37,705 nt of DNA from an uncultured Prevotellaceae bacterium (GTDB lineage: Bacteria; Bacteroidota; Bacteroidia; Bacteroidales; Bacteroidaceae). Positions 19,791 through 28,059 of the stretch are shown in pieces; position 1 is the stretch's first letter; each line of letters begins with the position of its first letter. The stretch spans positions 1 through 37,705 of the forward strand of contig CADCET010000028.1 of assembly GCA_902800495.1 (NCBI GenBank). Reading direction: 5' to 3'. Both the position numbers and the translations under genes were made by a program. Under the pieces are notes generated by a model, which was given only the letters and a program-made list of their open reading frames with translations, searched no databases and was not told where the DNA came from.

Positions 19791-19983
19791 ATAGTAGGAC
19801 AGTGAGACAGTAGGACAGTAGGACAATAAGGGCGTTTTAAAAATGCACAAATTATATTGTAATAATATTATTATATATTATAATTATAATTATAATATAT
19901 AATAAACATTCTATTTCATCTTTTTATTTCACTAAATAACACGCTTATTGTCCTACTGTCCTACTGTCTCACTGTCTCACTAT
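19791..19983. repeat. Long inverted repeat of AGTAGGAC octamers flanking a 38-bp AT palindrome
   Basis: The left arm (19791-19835) and the reverse complement of the right arm (19941-19983) match at 41 of 43 aligned positions plus a 2-nt gap. Each arm is a tandem of 8-bp units (AGTAGGAC and AGTGAGAC) ending AATAAG. Between them, 19868-19905 is a perfect 38-bp palindrome of A and T. The whole could form one large hairpin in RNA or a cruciform in DNA. No transposase or coding frame is present. Confidence 0.9.
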
Positions 19984-20015
19984 GTGTCGGAAAACGGAAA
20001 ATCAAGGTCGTTTCT

Positions 20016-20046
20016 TTTGATTATTCTGGGAAATGTTGTACCTTTG
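20016..20046 (+). promoter_or_regulatory. Promoter of queA, very close to the start codon
   Basis: TTTG (20016-20019), a 19-bp spacer and TACCTTTG (20039-20046) fit the consensus. The ATG at 20057 is only 10 bases after the -7 element, leaving room for a leader of only a few nucleotides. Confidence 0.75.
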
Positions 20047-20056
20047 CAGGCCGAAT

Positions 20057-21274
20057 ATGAAAACGAAGGAAATACACATTAGTGACTATAATTATCCGCT
20101 GCCCGACGAACGGATAGCGAAGTACCCGTTGACGCAGCGCGACCACTCGAAGCTGCTTATATATAATAAAGGTGTAGTGACGGACGACACGTTCTGTCAT
20201 CTGCCGCAGTATCTGCCCGAAGGCGCGTTGATGGTGTTCAACAATACGCGCGTCATACAGGCACGTATGCACTTCCGCAAGTCGACGGGCGCCCTGATAG
20301 AGATTTTCCTGTTGGAGCCTTCGGAACCAGCCGACTACGAGCAGATGTTCCAGATGCGCGAGCGTTGCTCGTGGCTCTGTCTGATTGGCAATCTCAAAAA
20401 GTGGAAAGAAGGGATGCTGTCGCGTGAGATCAGCTTCGGCGGGCAGACGGTCACCGTGACGGCTTCGCATCTTGGCGAACAGGGTACGAGCCATTTAGTG
20501 AAGTTCGCATGGAATGGCGACGTGCCGTTTGCCGACATCATCGACGCGATGGGCGAACTGCCTATTCCGCCATACCTGAACCGTGAGACGGAAGAGAGCG
20601 ACAAGACGACCTACCAGACGGTGTACTCCAAAATCAAGGGTAGTGTGGCAGCTCCGACGGCTGGACTTCATTTCACGCCTGAAGTGCTCAGCGCGATTGA
20701 CGCCTGCGGCATCGACCGCGAAGAGGTGACGCTGCACGTAGGTGCCGGCACGTTCCGCCCGGTGAAGAGTGCCGACATCGGTGGGCATGAGATGCACACG
20801 GAGTATATTGCCGTCCGTCGCGAGACGCTTCAGAAGCTGCTCGACCACGACTGCAAGGCCATAGCCGTTGGCACCACCAGCGTCAGGACGCTTGAGAGCC
20901 TCTATTATATGGGACTGAAGACAATAGATCAGCCTGATATTGCCGAAGAGCAGCTGCACGTCTGTCAATGGGAACCATACGAGACGCCGTCAGAGCGCCT
21001 TGTCAGTACAGAGGAGTCGTTGCGCTCGCTGTTAGCGTGGATGGACCGTCATCAGCAGAAAGTTCTGCATAGTAGTACGCAGATTATTATTGCTCCGGGC
21101 TATGACTATCATATCGTACAAATGCTCGTCACGAACTTCCACCAGCCGCAGTCGACGCTCCTGCTTTTGGTGAGCGCTTTCGTGCATGGCGACTGGCACC
21201 GAATCTATGATTATGCCCTTCAGCACGACTTCCGATTCCTCAGTTATGGCGATTCCTCGCTATTAATACCGTGA
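20057..21274 (+). CDS. queA: S-adenosylmethionine:tRNA ribosyltransferase-isomerase
   Basis: QueA moves the ribosyl part of SAM onto preQ1-modified tRNA to make epoxyqueuosine. The 405-residue product shows the family start (DYNYPLPDERIAKYPLTQRDHSKLL), VFNNTRVIQARMHFRK, and the core AAPTAGLHFTPEVL and VTLHVGAGTFRPVK motifs. ATG 20057 (MKTKEIHISDY) is chosen over an upstream in-frame TTG that lies inside the -7 promoter region. gyrA follows 118 bp downstream with its own -7 element. Confidence 0.95.
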   Translation: MKTKEIHISDYNYPLPDERIAKYPLTQRDHSKLLIYNKGVVTDDTFCHLPQYLPEGALMVFNNTRVIQARMHFRKSTGALIEIFLLEPSEPADYEQMFQMRERCSWLCLIGNLKKWKEGMLSREISFGGQTVTVTASHLGEQGTSHLVKFAWNGDVPFADIIDAMGELPIPPYLNRETEESDKTTYQTVYSKIKGSVAAPTAGLHFTPEVLSAIDACGIDREEVTLHVGAGTFRPVKSADIGGHEMHTEYIAVRRETLQKLLDHDCKAIAVGTTSVRTLESLYYMGLKTIDQPDIAEEQLHVCQWEPYETPSERLVSTEESLRSLLAWMDRHQQKVLHSSTQIIIAPGYDYHIVQMLVTNFHQPQSTLLLLVSAFVHGDWHRIYDYALQHDFRFLSYGDSSLLIP

Positions 21275-21323
21275 AATGATATAAAATTACTTAAAGAATA
21301 GCCGATATTTGCATTTTTCTTTG

Positions 21324-21331
21324 TACCTTTG
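21324..21331 (+). promoter_or_regulatory. -7 element upstream of gyrA
   Basis: TACCTTTG matches TAnnTTTG. A TTTG at the ideal -33 spacing is not evident. The leader to ATG 21393 would be about 55 nt. Confidence 0.5.
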
Positions 21332-21392
21332 CAAGGTTAAAAACGCGTCAGAGGGGCTGTAAAGTGCCAAAAACGCCAAATTTAAAATTTTT

Positions 21393-23903
21393 ATGGATCA
21401 AACATTCGACAACGACAGAATTATTAAAATCAACATTGAGGAGGAAATGAAATCCTCGTACATCGACTATTCGATGTCCGTCATTGTGGCTCGTGCCCTC
21501 CCTGATGTCCGCGACGGCTTCAAACCCGTCCACCGCCGTATTCTCTACGGTATGATGAATATCAACAACGTTTCGACGCAACCTTATAAGAAGTGTGCCC
21601 GCGTCGTCGGTGAGGTGCTGGGTAAGTATCACCCCCACGGCGACTCGTCAGTTTACGGGGCCCTGGTCCGTATGGCTCAGAACTGGAATATGCGTTACAC
21701 GCTGGTCGACGGTCAGGGAAACTTCGGTTCGGTCGACGGTGACTCGCCTGCCGCTATGCGTTATACGGAGTGCCGCCTTTCTAAGATGGGTGAGCACATT
21801 ATGGACGACCTCGACAAGGAAACTGTCGATATGATGAACAACTTCGACGACTCGCTCGTCGAGCCTACCGTTATGCCTACTAAGGTGCCCAACCTGCTGG
21901 TGAACGGTGGCAACGGTATTGCCGTCGGTATGGCTACCAATATTCCTACGCACAACCTGGGTGAGGTCATCGATGGCTGCTGTGCCTATATCGACAATCC
22001 CGATATCGATACTGACGGACTGATGAAGTATATTCCCGGTCCCGACTTCCCCACAGGTGCTTATATCTACGGTCTGCAGGGCGTTCGCGACGCTTATGAG
22101 ACAGGTCGCGGCCGTATCGTCATGCGCGCTAAGGCCGAGATTGAGAGCGGCGAGACCCACGACAAGATTGTGGTCACCGAGATTCCCTACGGCGTCAACA
22201 AGGCCGACCTCGTGGCTTATATTGCCGAACTGGCCAACCAGCATAAGATTGAGGGCGTGGCCAACGTCAACGACGAGTCGGGCCGTCAGGGTATGCGTAT
22301 CGTGGTGGACTGCAAACGTGATGCCAACGCCAACGTGTTGCTGAACAAACTGTTTAAGATGACAGCCTTGCAGAGTTCGTTCTCTGTGAACAGCATCGCA
22401 TTGGTGAAAGGCCGTCCCCGTCTGCTGACGCTGAAGGAGTGTGTGAGGTACTTCGTCGAGCACCGTCACGACGTGACCATTCGCCGCACGAAGTACGACC
22501 TGCGCAAGGCTCAGGAGCGTGCTCACATCTTGGAAGGCTTGATCATCGCCGTGAACAACATCGACGAGGTGGTACATATTATTCGCAATTCGAAGACTCC
22601 GACGGACGCCCAGCGTAACTTGGAGGCTCGTTTTGAACTGGACGAGCTGCAGTCGAAGGCCATCGTTGATATGCGTCTGGCTCAGCTGACTGGTCTGCGT
22701 GTCGACCAGCTGCACCAAGAATATGACGACCTGCAGAAGCTGATTGCCGACTTGCAGGAAATTCTCGATAACCCCGAACGTTGCAAGCAGGTGATGAAGG
22801 ACGACCTGTTAGAGGTGAAGGAGAAATATGGCGATGAGCGTCGTACAGAGATTATCCCCTTCGACCATGAGTTCAACGCTGAAGACTTCTATCCCGATGA
22901 TCCTGTGGTGATTACCATCTCTCACATGGGTTATATCAAGCGTACGTCGCTCGACGAGTTCCACGCTCAGGGACGTGGCGGCGTTGGCTCGAAGGGTGCC
23001 CGTCATCGCGACAACGACTTCACCGAGTACATCTATCCCGCCACGATGCACAACACACTGCTGTTCTTCACCCAGAAGGGCCGCTGCTACTGGCAGAAGT
23101 GTTACGAGATACCTGAAGGCGACAAGAACTCTAAGGGTCGTGCCATCCAGAATATGCTGAACATCGAGCCTGACGACGCCATCAACGCTGTGCTGCGTAT
23201 CAAGAACTTTGGCGATGAAGAGTTCCTGAAGTCGCACTACGTGGTATTTGCCACCAAGCAGGGTGTCATCAAGAAGACCCGCCTCGACGCCTTTAAGAAT
23301 GTGCGTGCCGCTGGTATTCGTGCCATCAACTTCAAGGACGAATCCGATGCGGTGGTAGGTGTACGTCTGACCAATGGTCACAACGAGTTGCTGCTGGCTA
23401 ACCGCAACGGACGTGCCGTACGTTTCGACGAGAGCGAGATTCGCGATATGGGACGCGTTGCTGCAGGTAATATCGGTATGCGTACTGATGGCGGCGACGA
23501 TGAGGTTGTCGGAATGGTATGCGTCAACGATCCGCAGACCGAGACCATCATGGTTGTCAGCGAGAACGGCTACGGCAAGCGCTCTGAGGTAGAGGACTAC
23601 CGCAAGACCGCTCGTGGTGCCAAGGGTGTCAAGACGCTCAATGTTACAGAGAAGACTGGCCGACTGGTGGCTATCAAGGTAGTGACTGACGAGAACGACC
23701 TCATGATTATCAACAAGTCAGGCGTACTGATTCGTCTGAAGTGTGCCGATGTCCGCGTTGCAGGACGTGCGACCCAGGGTGTGCGCCTGATCAACCTGAC
23801 GAAGAAGAACGACACCATTGCCTCTGTGTGCAAGGTGATGTCGAATCAGGATGAGGACATCGAAGAGGCTGAGGTTGTCAATGAAGAAGAACAAGATGTA
23901 TAA
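21393..23903 (+). CDS. gyrA: DNA gyrase subunit A
   Basis: The DNA-breaking and rejoining subunit of gyrase, 836 residues. The N-terminus has [36 protein letters not shown]. The quinolone-region stretch [17 protein letters not shown] has Ser85 (E. coli S83), with Gly89 at the place of E. coli D87. The catalytic tyrosine is Y124 in [10 protein letters not shown]. The C-terminal beta-pinwheel carries a gyrase-box-like GRGGVGSKG and closes with an acidic tail ([13 protein letters not shown]). The first TPR gene follows 16 bp later and is probably cotranscribed. Confidence 0.97.
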   Translation: MDQTFDNDRIIKINIEEEMKSSYIDYSMSVIVARALPDVRDGFKPVHRRILYGMMNINNVSTQPYKKCARVVGEVLGKYHPHGDSSVYGALVRMAQNWNMRYTLVDGQGNFGSVDGDSPAAMRYTECRLSKMGEHIMDDLDKETVDMMNNFDDSLVEPTVMPTKVPNLLVNGGNGIAVGMATNIPTHNLGEVIDGCCAYIDNPDIDTDGLMKYIPGPDFPTGAYIYGLQGVRDAYETGRGRIVMRAKAEIESGETHDKIVVTEIPYGVNKADLVAYIAELANQHKIEGVANVNDESGRQGMRIVVDCKRDANANVLLNKLFKMTALQSSFSVNSIALVKGRPRLLTLKECVRYFVEHRHDVTIRRTKYDLRKAQERAHILEGLIIAVNNIDEVVHIIRNSKTPTDAQRNLEARFELDELQSKAIVDMRLAQLTGLRVDQLHQEYDDLQKLIADLQEILDNPERCKQVMKDDLLEVKEKYGDERRTEIIPFDHEFNAEDFYPDDPVVITISHMGYIKRTSLDEFHAQGRGGVGSKGARHRDNDFTEYIYPATMHNTLLFFTQKGRCYWQKCYEIPEGDKNSKGRAIQNMLNIEPDDAINAVLRIKNFGDEEFLKSHYVVFATKQGVIKKTRLDAFKNVRAAGIRAINFKDESDAVVGVRLTNGHNELLLANRNGRAVRFDESEIRDMGRVAAGNIGMRTDGGDDEVVGMVCVNDPQTETIMVVSENGYGKRSEVEDYRKTARGAKGVKTLNVTEKTGRLVAIKVVTDENDLMIINKSGVLIRLKCADVRVAGRATQGVRLINLTKKNDTIASVCKVMSNQDEDIEEAEVVNEEEQDV

Positions 23904-23919
23904 CCAATAATTAAAGCTT

Positions 23920-25179
23920 ATGAAAAAATTAGTAATGATGGCCGCTATGGCCGTTGCTTCAAGCTCAGCCTTTGCTCAGGCTGACGTGGTGAAGGGTGCA
24001 AAGAAGCTATTTGACAAGGGCGAGTTCGCACAGGCCGTTGAGGCAGTGAAGCCTGCACTTGAGGCTGGTACCAACGAGGAGAAGGCTTCTGCCTGGAACC
24101 TGCTGAGCCAGATTTATTACAAGCAGTATTCAGACCAGTCTGAAATTGCCATCAAGAGCAGCCTGCCTACCAGTAAGGAGAAGGCCGACTCTTTAGCTAT
24201 GTACACCAATGCCCTTAAGGCTTGGGAGAGTGCTGTCAAAGCTGACGAGTTCGACCAGCAGCCTAACGATAAGGGCAAGGTGAAGCCCAAGTATATTGTT
24301 GAGACCCAGAACCGTTATAAGACGATGGGCGTGGTCTTTGCTCAGGGTGGACAGTATTTCTATAATCTGAAGAACAATGAGCAGGCCATCGACCAGTGGA
24401 AGGCTTACGTTAACATGCGCGAGACGCCCATCTATAAGGATATGGCCGAGAAGGACTTCCCCAAGGAGCCGTTCTACAATGACATTGTCTACTACTGCGC
24501 ATTCCTGTCTTATCAGATGAAGAACTTCAAGGACGCTGAGTTCTACGCTCAGAAGCTTATCGAGTGCGACCCCAGCAGAAAGTCTGACGCTGAGAACATT
24601 CTGGTCTATGCTAAGAAAGACAACTGCAAGACGGCTGCTGATTCTGCTGAGTACAAGAAGTTCCTGATGGAGCAGCACAAGGCTGACCTGAGCAACGAGC
24701 GCTATTTCAACCTGCTGATTGATATGCACCAGAATGCCGCTCCTGCCGAAAAGGAAGCATGGATTGAGGAGGAGATAGCACTTAATCCTCAGAACAAGAT
24801 GGCTTACGCTCTGAAGGGTGAGTCGAAGATGAACGCCGAGAAGTGGGACGAGGCTATTGATGCTTTCAAGAAGGCTATTGAGATTGACGAGAAGTGGGTG
24901 CAATGTCTCTTCAACATCGGCATCTGCTACAACTCAAAGGCTATTGCCTTGAACGACCAGCTGATGGACAAGAAGACAATGGGCTTGTCGAAGGAGAACA
25001 CTGAGAAGGTGAAGGCTGTGCTGAGGGATGCTCTTACCTATATGGAAAAGACCCGCGAGTTGGATCCTAACCAGGAGACGACACACTGGGCATATCCTCT
25101 CTATCGTCTGTACTACTCGCTGGGTAACAAGGAGAAGATGGCTGAGCTTGAGGCTCTTGACCCGTCGCTGAAGCAGTAA
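23920..25179 (+). CDS. Exported TPR-repeat protein, copy 1
   Basis: A 419-residue protein with a signal peptide (MKKLVMMAAMAVASSSAFAQ) and tetratricopeptide-type helix pairs along its length (for example AKKLFDKGEFAQAVEAVKPALEAG and AYALKGESKMNAEKWDEAIDAFKKAIEID). No catalytic motif is visible, so a periplasmic scaffold role is the most that can be said. It sits 16 bp behind gyrA and is followed by an intrinsic terminator. The next gene encodes a paralogue with the same layout; their ends correspond (PLYRLYYSLGNKEKMAELEAL here, ALYRIYLNLNMGKQFDEIDRLL there). Confidence 0.82.
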   Translation: MKKLVMMAAMAVASSSAFAQADVVKGAKKLFDKGEFAQAVEAVKPALEAGTNEEKASAWNLLSQIYYKQYSDQSEIAIKSSLPTSKEKADSLAMYTNALKAWESAVKADEFDQQPNDKGKVKPKYIVETQNRYKTMGVVFAQGGQYFYNLKNNEQAIDQWKAYVNMRETPIYKDMAEKDFPKEPFYNDIVYYCAFLSYQMKNFKDAEFYAQKLIECDPSRKSDAENILVYAKKDNCKTAADSAEYKKFLMEQHKADLSNERYFNLLIDMHQNAAPAEKEAWIEEEIALNPQNKMAYALKGESKMNAEKWDEAIDAFKKAIEIDEKWVQCLFNIGICYNSKAIALNDQLMDKKTMGLSKENTEKVKAVLRDALTYMEKTRELDPNQETTHWAYPLYRLYYSLGNKEKMAELEALDPSLKQ

Positions 25180-25203
25180 GACTCTGATTACACATCATAT
25201 AAC

Positions 25204-25256
25204 GTGCCTGGTGACGGTTCTGAGAATAGAACTCAGCCAGGCACTTTTTCTTTTTT
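25204..25256 (+). terminator. Intrinsic terminator between the two TPR genes
   Basis: GTGCCTGG (25204-25211) pairs with CCAGGCAC (25237-25244), with an inner GTTCT/AGAAC stem, followed by TTTTTCTTTTTT. The T-run ends 3 bp before the GTG start of the next gene. Confidence 0.85.
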
Positions 25257-25259
25257 AAG

Positions 25260-26450
25260 GTGAAAAGATCGATTGTTTTTATAGTATCGCTACTCTTATT
25301 AATCGCTCCCTGCCAGATGCAGGCACAGAAGAAGGAACTCAGTCAGGCGCGGACGATCCTCAAGAGTGGCAAAAAAGTTGAAGAGGCCGAGAAGCTGATG
25401 ACAAAACTGCTGAAAGACTCGGCCAACAGGGATAACAAACGCATCTACGCCGTCTGGTATGAGTCGGTGCTGATGCAGTATCAGGCTGTCAACGAGAAAC
25501 TTTACATGAACCAGAAGCAGGACACGGCAAAGTTCTACGGCTTGACGCAGCGCTTGTTCACCATTGCCGAGACACTTGACTCGCTCGACGCACGACCAGA
25601 CCGTAAGGGTAGGGTAGACATCGAATACCGTAAGGATCATGCTAAGGAACTGCTGAAGTACCGCCCTAACCTTTTCTACGCATGTACCTATTATATACGT
25701 AAAGGCAACTACAAGCAGGCTTACCAGTATGGTGAGGCCTACATGGACTGTGCCCGTCAGCCTTTGTTCACGGGCTATCATCTGGACAGTCTCGACGCTC
25801 GGATGCCCGAAGTGGCCTATTGGACTACCTATTGTGGCTACCGCATGAACGACCCTGTGCTGACGTTGCGCTATCGTCATTTAGCCCTACGCGACAGCAC
25901 CAGAGCAGAGTCCACCCTGCAGTATATGGCTGAGGCACGCCGTCAGCTGAAAGACGACTCCCTGTATTTGGAGACGCTGCGCGAAGGTTTCCGTCGTTAC
26001 CCTGAGAACAGTTATTTCTTTCCGCGACTGATGGATCTCTACATCGCCAATAATGACAACCAGAACGCCTTGAAGACAGTGGACAATGCTCTTAGTCACA
26101 ATGGTAAGAGCCAACTCTTCCTCTATGCCAAGTCTACCGTCCTGTTCCGTATGGAGCGCTACGACGAAAGCATCGCACTGAGCGATACACTGATAGCTAT
26201 CAACGACTCGTTGGCCGAAGCTTACTACAATGCAGGAACAGCCTATATTAACAAGGCTTTGAAACTTCATCCGCTGCGCGAGAAGAAGCAACTTCGTCAG
26301 ACTTACAGCCAAGCGCGTCCCTATATGGAACGCTATCGTCAGTTAGCACCCGCACAGAAACAGAAGTGGGGACCAGCCCTCTATCGCATCTATCTCAACC
26401 TCAATATGGGTAAGCAGTTTGACGAGATAGACCGCTTGCTGAAGAAATAA
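25260..26450 (+). CDS. Exported TPR-repeat protein, copy 2, GTG start
   Basis: A 396-residue paralogue of the preceding TPR protein. The GTG at 25260 is supported because it opens straight into a signal peptide (MKRSIVFIVSLLLLIAPCQMQAQ); the next Met falls inside the cleavage region. Helix-pair repeats continue to the C-terminus (QNALKTVDNALSHN, ESIALSDTLIAINDSLAEAYYNAGTAYINKAL). There is no promoter space between the terminator and the start codon, so expression probably relies on readthrough from gyrA and TPR copy 1, giving a lower level. Function is unknown. A strong hairpin follows the stop. Confidence 0.8.
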   Translation: MKRSIVFIVSLLLLIAPCQMQAQKKELSQARTILKSGKKVEEAEKLMTKLLKDSANRDNKRIYAVWYESVLMQYQAVNEKLYMNQKQDTAKFYGLTQRLFTIAETLDSLDARPDRKGRVDIEYRKDHAKELLKYRPNLFYACTYYIRKGNYKQAYQYGEAYMDCARQPLFTGYHLDSLDARMPEVAYWTTYCGYRMNDPVLTLRYRHLALRDSTRAESTLQYMAEARRQLKDDSLYLETLREGFRRYPENSYFFPRLMDLYIANNDNQNALKTVDNALSHNGKSQLFLYAKSTVLFRMERYDESIALSDTLIAINDSLAEAYYNAGTAYINKALKLHPLREKKQLRQTYSQARPYMERYRQLAPAQKQKWGPALYRIYLNLNMGKQFDEIDRLLKK

Positions 26451-26456
26451 AATAAT

Positions 26457-26486
26457 AAGAGGATATGCCCCAAAGCATATCCTCTT
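26457..26486. terminator. Bidirectional terminator between convergent genes
   Basis: AAGAGGATATGC (26457-26468) and GCATATCCTCTT (26475-26486) form a perfect 12-bp stem with a CCCAAA loop. T-rich sequence follows on both strands, so it can serve both the TPR gene on the plus strand and uxaB on the minus strand. Confidence 0.85.
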
Positions 26487-26511
26487 TATTTACGATTTAG
26501 CTATTTACGAA

Positions 26512-27951
26512 TTACAGAATCGTCTTGACAGCCTCGAGCATACCCTTCTGCTGGATGAGGTCGAGGAACATCTTGACCATAGCGTTCAAGCCCTGAATCA
26601 TGTTGAGGTCTTCCTGCCAGATGAACTCTGCACCAAGAACGCCGTCAGCCACCTTCTGCGTGTCGCCAGTAGCCCACAGATCCTTCAGCAGGTCCATAAT
26701 CTTCTGGTCGTCGTTCGGAACAATCTCCACGCCGTCGGCACGCTTGCCACCCTTGTAGTAGGTGATGATGGCTGCGAGACCAAAGACGAGACCCTTAGGC
26801 AGCTCGCCCTTGCGCTCGAGATAGGTCTTCACGCCAGGCAGGTCGCGAGCCTGGAACTTCGGGAACGAGTTCAGCATGATAGAGGTCACCTGATGGTCGA
26901 CAAACGGGTTGTCGAAGCGTTCCAGCACGTCGCCAGCGAACTTCTCGAGCTCTTCCATCGGCAGGTCGAGCGTCTGCATCAGCTCTTCGAACTGCACCTT
27001 GTGGATGTACTTCGAGATGATCTCGTGGTTGCAGGCGTCGCGGACAATGTTCACGCCACTCAGGAAAGCTACAGGACTCAGCACGGTGTGCGGGCCGTTA
27101 AGCAGTGTCACCTTGCGCTTGTGGTAAGGCTCTTCAGAGGGAACAAACAGCACATGCAGACCAGCCTTGTCGGCGGGGAATTCTGCAGCTACTTCCTTCG
27201 GAGCCTCGATGACCCAGAGGTGGAAGTTCTCGGCCTGGACGACGAGGTTGTCGCGATAGCAGATCTTCTCCTGAATCTGCTTGATCTCGTTGCGGGGGAA
27301 TCCAGGAACGATGCGGTCGACGAGTGTAGCATAGACGCCGCACGACTCCTCGAACCACTTCTTGAAGCCCTCGGGCAACTGCCACAGTTCAATGTACTTC
27401 TCGATGCAGTCCTTCAGCACGTGGCCGTTCAGGAAGATCAGCTCGCAGGGGAAGATGATCAAGCCTTTCGTGGGGTCGCCGTTAAACGTCTGATAGCGGC
27501 GATAGAGCAGCTGGACGAGCTTGCCGGGATAGCTGCTTGCGGGAGCGTCCTCCAGTTTGCAGGCGGGATCAAAAGCGATACCGGCCTCTGTGGTGTTTGA
27601 GATGACGAAACGAATCTCTGGCTGGTCGGCCAATGCCATGAAGGCCGCGTTCTGCGTATAGGGGTTCAGTGCACGGCTGATGACGTCGATGCGCTCCAGT
27701 GTGTTCACAGCCTTGCCGTTCTCACGTCCCTGCAGGTTGACGTGATACAGACAATCCTGAGCGTTGAGCCAGTCAACCATACCTTTTTCGATAGGCTGTA
27801 CAACGACAACAGAACCGTTGAAGTCGGTCTTCTGGTCCATGTTCCAAATAATCCAATCTACGAACGCGCGAAGGAAGTTACCCTCACCAAACTGAATCAC
27901 TTTCTCGGGCATCACGCTCTTAGGCGCAAATTGCTTGTTTAATGGTTTCAT
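26512..27951 (-). CDS. uxaB: Tagaturonate reductase (altronate oxidoreductase)
   Basis: UxaB reduces D-tagaturonate to D-altronate with NADH in galacturonate breakdown. The 479-residue product belongs to the mannitol dehydrogenase family. It has the N-terminal nucleotide-binding start IQFGEGNFLRAFVDWII and the catalytic-region stretch KRKVTLLNGPHTVLSPVAFLSG, with its conserved Lys, Asn and His. Family length is normal. uxaA and a LacI regulator lie upstream on the same strand, but uxaB has its own strong promoter. Fructuronate reductase (UxuB) is a relative; the adjacent altronate dehydratase favours UxaB. Confidence 0.92.
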   Translation of the reverse strand: MKPLNKQFAPKSVMPEKVIQFGEGNFLRAFVDWIIWNMDQKTDFNGSVVVVQPIEKGMVDWLNAQDCLYHVNLQGRENGKAVNTLERIDVISRALNPYTQNAAFMALADQPEIRFVISNTTEAGIAFDPACKLEDAPASSYPGKLVQLLYRRYQTFNGDPTKGLIIFPCELIFLNGHVLKDCIEKYIELWQLPEGFKKWFEESCGVYATLVDRIVPGFPRNEIKQIQEKICYRDNLVVQAENFHLWVIEAPKEVAAEFPADKAGLHVLFVPSEEPYHKRKVTLLNGPHTVLSPVAFLSGVNIVRDACNHEIISKYIHKVQFEELMQTLDLPMEELEKFAGDVLERFDNPFVDHQVTSIMLNSFPKFQARDLPGVKTYLERKGELPKGLVFGLAAIITYYKGGKRADGVEIVPNDDQKIMDLLKDLWATGDTQKVADGVLGAEFIWQEDLNMIQGLNAMVKMFLDLIQQKGMLEAVKTIL

Positions 27952-27993
27952 ACGTTTTTATTTGTTTTAGTTGTTTGTATTATTTTTCGATTG

Positions 27994-28025
27994 CAAAGAT
28001 ACGACAAATAATTATAACCTCCAAA
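27994..28025 (-). promoter_or_regulatory. Promoter of uxaB
   Basis: On the minus strand TTTG (28025-28022), a 20-bp spacer and TATCTTTG (28001-27994). The -33 lies in ATTTGGAGG, close to the ATTTGGTGG found at the regulator and kdgK promoters. The leader carries ACTAAAACAAATA, which is also found before uxaA. Confidence 0.8.
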
Positions 28026-28059
28026 TATACTTGGCTTAAAATCTCCGTAATGGTTTGCA

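Larger units (their letters stand above)
19571..20056. other. Gene-free region with two inverted-repeat structures and two divergent promoters
   Basis: I find no convincing coding region here. It holds the leftward promoter of the DUF2027/nadE unit (19608-19639), a short direct repeat (GAAATGATTAGCCATT near 19713 and GAAATAAGCCATTT at 19738), a 14-bp hairpin, a 193-bp long inverted repeat around an AT palindrome, and the rightward queA promoter (20016-20046). Confidence 0.75.

Noticed and set aside
19791-19983. CRISPR array
   Set aside because: The octamer units are tandem with no spacers, and the two halves are inverted; no cas gene is present.
21648-22718. 356-codon minus-strand frame opposite gyrA
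   Set aside because: A shadow of gyrA; the His/Val/Gln-rich composition is typical of antisense frames here.
26893-27600. 235-codon plus-strand frame opposite uxaB
   Set aside because: Antisense shadow of a well-supported gene.
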